From Fulvivirga lutea (GTDB lineage: Bacteria; Bacteroidota; Bacteroidia; Cytophagales; Cyclobacteriaceae): DNA of 64,000 nucleotides. Below are positions 61,565 to 64,000 of this stretch, piece after piece; positions within the stretch are counted from its first letter, which is position 1, and each line of letters opens with the position of its first letter. Below the pieces are notes generated by a model, which did not search any database, was not told the origin of the DNA, and saw only the letters and a list, made by a program, of their open reading frames with translations. The translations under genes and the position numbers were made by a program. The DNA lies in contig NZ_CP070608.1 in NCBI RefSeq assembly GCF_017068455.1, forward strand, positions 372,001 to 436,000, written 5' to 3'.

Positions 61565-63119
61565 TTGAAAGTATATAAAACTTGAATTCGAATGGTTCAA
61601 ATTCTGCTATGAGTTGTTCTACAAATTGCGAGTTCAATAAATAGAAATTCAAAAAATTATCTCTTCTCTCCTGTAGTGAGTCATTGGTAAAAAGAACTTC
61701 CAATATTGAATCTATCTGTGCTATTTTTTCAGATTGCTTACGTTTCTCTGCGCGGATAAACTTCTTTTCAATTGTGTCAAGCTTACTCTTAGCAATGGTA
61801 CTTTGTGCATCAACGTGATCCACTAACGTTTGATCAATGGAGGCTGCTTGCTCCTTAATCTTATTGAATAAATTCATAAGCTCGTCCTTCTGCCCATTTA
61901 ATAATACCTTTTCAGAAGTGTTGGACAAAGTAACTTGCTTGTGCAATTCATGCTTTGGCTTGAATAAATCAGCATAGTTTAAACCTGTTTTTCCCACTTT
62001 TTCATTAATGTGGTTAGGCAAAATTGCAGCAAAGTTTCTTGGCATTAAAATAGGAAATGAGGTCTTATAATGGTCAAACATATCCTTTAATTGAAACCAA
62101 TAAACTACCTCTGCAGGGCCACCTATATAGGCCAGGTTTGGTAAAACCACCTCCTGATACAATGGCCTTAAAACAACGTTTGGGCTAAACTTTTCAGGAG
62201 TCTCATCTATAATCTTGAGTATCTCTTCCTCTGAAAAACTCAAATCAGTATTGAGCACATGATAGTCTCTTGCGTCATTCTTCTCTATACGCTCTCTTAC
62301 CCCTTTGTCTAAATAAAATAAATTAATGTCACGGGCATATATCTGTGTTTTATAACCTAATTCATCAATTTTAGCGGATGTATCTGCCACCAATTTTCCT
62401 GCAGAGTGATTAATCAAGTCATCTTTTACAATATCAGTGAATAGTGATTTTAACTTTTTAGAATTTCCATCAATTACAACCAATCCCTCATCACCAAACA
62501 GCTCGTGCACATACCACCTTACAGCCTCTGCCAGAGTTTTACCTTTCGAATAAGCTTCTTTAAAAAACTCAGGTATACCCGGAATTGACTTGCTCAATTC
62601 TTTTAGCCCGGACACTTCAAACTCGCCAACAGCACCGGACTGCTCAGTCTCCCAAACATATTTTTTATTGTTCAGCCAGAAATACTTAATCTCATCATAG
62701 TCATGATCTTCAGAAGCCATCCAATAAACAGGCACAAAGTCGTATTCAGGATATTCAGATTTAAGTTGTTTACAGGTTTTAATGACAGAGACTATCTTAT
62801 AAATGAAATAAAGTGGCCCAGTAAAAATGTTTAGCTGGTGGCCCGTGGTGATCGTAAATGTTTTTTCGGAAGCTAGTTTTTGAAGGGAAGTATTAACCGC
62901 TTTCTTAGAAGAAATGCCTTGATATTGATCAGATAGAGTACTACAGAGAATCTTTCTGTTTTCAGCGCTAAACTTCTTATCCGCAATCTGTTCTTTAAAG
63001 GAAGCTATCTCAGGATAGCGTTTGTAGAACTCCTTTAATCTTTCAGAGCCATTTAGATAGTCTAAAAATAAATCTGAAAATCGATTGGTTTCACTAAGTT
63101 CTACAGTTGCTAATTTCAT
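61554..63119 (-). CDS. bshC: Bacillithiol biosynthesis cysteine-adding enzyme BshC
   Basis: 521 residues, usual length. The Rossmann-like core shows TITTGHQLNIFTGPLYFIYKI and VPVYWMASEDHDYDEIKYFWL, both signatures of BshC. A long coiled coil lies in the C-terminal third (about 395-480), and LPNLAYIGGPAEVVYWFQLK near the centre is also conserved. It joins cysteine to glucosaminyl-malate, the last step of bacillithiol. The YtxJ-like bacilliredoxin at 45.4 kb belongs to the same thiol system. Confidence 0.95.
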   Translation of the reverse strand: MKLATVELSETNRFSDLFLDYLNGSERLKEFYKRYPEIASFKEQIADKKFSAENRKILCSTLSDQYQGISSKKAVNTSLQKLASEKTFTITTGHQLNIFTGPLYFIYKIVSVIKTCKQLKSEYPEYDFVPVYWMASEDHDYDEIKYFWLNNKKYVWETEQSGAVGEFEVSGLKELSKSIPGIPEFFKEAYSKGKTLAEAVRWYVHELFGDEGLVVIDGNSKKLKSLFTDIVKDDLINHSAGKLVADTSAKIDELGYKTQIYARDINLFYLDKGVRERIEKNDARDYHVLNTDLSFSEEEILKIIDETPEKFSPNVVLRPLYQEVVLPNLAYIGGPAEVVYWFQLKDMFDHYKTSFPILMPRNFAAILPNHINEKVGKTGLNYADLFKPKHELHKQVTLSNTSEKVLLNGQKDELMNLFNKIKEQAASIDQTLVDHVDAQSTIAKSKLDTIEKKFIRAEKRKQSEKIAQIDSILEVLFTNDSLQERRDNFLNFYLLNSQFVEQLIAEFEPFEFKFYILSNGQ

Positions 63120-63134
63120 TTAAGCCAATTTTCT

Positions 63135-64000
63135 CTACACCACTTCACCATATAAATCAAACTCAGTGGCATCATTAATTTTTACATTACAGAAATCCCC
63201 TAATCTCGCATGACTTGCTCCATCAATAATTACTTCATTATCAACTTCAGGAGAATCAAATTCAGTTCTGCCAATAAAACTTCCTCCTTCTGCTCTATCT
63301 ATCAGCACCTTAAAAGTCTTATCAATTTTCTCCTGATTGATTTCATAAGAGATTTTTTCCTGTAACTCCATTACGGCATTAGCACGCTCTTGTTTCACTT
63401 TATCAGGAACATCATCCTTAAAATTATATGCGTGGGTATTTTCTTCGTGTGAATAAGTAAATATTCCTAATCGTTCAAATCTGGATCGCTCAACAAAATC
63501 ATACATTTCTTGAAAGTCTTTGTCCGTTTCACCAGGATAACCAGCAATTAAGGTAGTTCGTAACGCAACTCCTGGCACCTTTTCCCTAATAGTGGCAATT
63601 AACTCTTCTTGTTTTTCGCGTGTTGTGCCACGCCTCATCGCTTTCAATATGTTGGTTGAGCCATGTTGAAGGGGCATATCTAAATAATTGCAGATGTTAG
63701 GGTGTTGGGCCATTACTTCTAAAATATCGAGCGGAAAACCAGTAGGAAAAGCATAATGCAACCTTACCCAGTCAATACCATCAACATCAGCTAAATTTTG
63801 TAGTAGCTCTGCTAAATTTCTCTTTTTATAAATATCTAACCCATAGTAAGTGGAATCCTGAGCAATTAACAGCAACTCTTTAGTGCCATTTTTAGCTAAA
63901 TTCTTAGCCTCTAGTACCAGTTCTTCAATTGGTTTAGATATATGCTTGCCTCGCATTAATGGTATAGCACAAAAAGAACAAGGCCTGTCGCAACCCTCAG
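63135..64000 (-). CDS. rimO: Ribosomal protein S12 methylthiotransferase RimO, partial (N-terminus beyond window)
   Basis: The reading frame stays open to the window end. The first visible codons encode EGCDRPCSFCAIP, the radical-SAM CxxxCxxC motif, so about 130-150 N-terminal residues are missing. Then come LLLIAQDSTYYGLDIY, ALRTTLIAGYPGETD and a C-terminal TRAM domain (FKVLIDRAEGGSFIGRTEFDSP). RimO adds a methylthio group to Asp of ribosomal protein S12. It reads into bshC after 15 bases. Confidence 0.95.
   Translation of the reverse strand, partial: EGCDRPCSFCAIPLMRGKHISKPIEELVLEAKNLAKNGTKELLLIAQDSTYYGLDIYKKRNLAELLQNLADVDGIDWVRLHYAFPTGFPLDILEVMAQHPNICNYLDMPLQHGSTNILKAMRRGTTREKQEELIATIREKVPGVALRTTLIAGYPGETDKDFQEMYDFVERSRFERLGIFTYSHEENTHAYNFKDDVPDKVKQERANAVMELQEKISYEINQEKIDKTFKVLIDRAEGGSFIGRTEFDSPEVDNEVIIDGASHARLGDFCNVKINDATEFDLYGEVV

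Overview
The window is chromosomal DNA of a Bacteroidota bacterium, most likely a marine-type member of the Cytophagales. The pointers are promoters of the Bacteroidota form (TTTG, about 19-20 bases, TAnnTTTG), type IX secretion (T9SS) sorting domains of both kinds, a PorP/SprF-like protein, a TonB receptor followed by three DUF4249 lipoproteins, a one-chain branched-chain E1 dehydrogenase, stand-alone MnmD, and bacillithiol genes (bshC, ytxJ). Naming the genus would need a database search. I see no insertion sequence, prophage or CRISPR array. Most of the window is ordinary chromosome with several accessory surface-protein blocks.

Layout. 1-2.6 kb: a three-gene ligase/peptidase cluster (GCS2-like ligase cut by the window edge, RimK-like ATP-grasp, C39-like peptidase), divergent from an ECF sigma factor. 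3.2-7.2 kb: a coiled-coil lipoprotein, ManA, a small lipoprotein, and an Nramp homologue with an altered metal site. 7.3-12.2 kb: an exported WD40-caspase protein and a calcium-type lipoprotein. 12.6-23.6 kb: an adhesin cassette made of a 2827-residue tail-fibre-like protein with a C-terminal S74 chaperone, a small T9SS type B protein, and a PorP/SprF-like protein with a very basic tail; degenerate intergenic repeats lie in and around it. 24-29 kb: an oxidoreductase/M28 peptidase/DEAD helicase operon, dihydroorotase, tRNA-His and a small ORF. 29.5-35 kb: a zinc-ribbon membrane protein and the rimP-nusA-infB operon, with a promoter and a terminator-like leader hairpin ahead of rimP. 35-40 kb: a glutaminyl-cyclase-like lipoprotein and a T9SS-exported subtilase. 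40-50 kb: gcvP, lipA, an outer-membrane protein, OsmC, YtxJ, a large basic repeat protein and the E1 dehydrogenase. 50-61 kb: an M16 peptidase, ispF, mnmD, then a TonB receptor, three DUF4249 lipoproteins and an MG2-like protein. 61-64 kb: 5-formyl-THF cyclo-ligase, bshC and rimO (cut by the edge).

Working together: gcvP, lipA and the E1 protein all belong to lipoyl-dependent metabolism. bshC and ytxJ belong to bacillithiol metabolism. The adhesin cassette and the TonB/DUF4249 block look like self-contained envelope systems, and with the basic repeat protein they are the least explained parts of the window. Several predicted starts at TTG/GTG were moved to downstream start codons because promoters or signal peptides decide against the longer forms.
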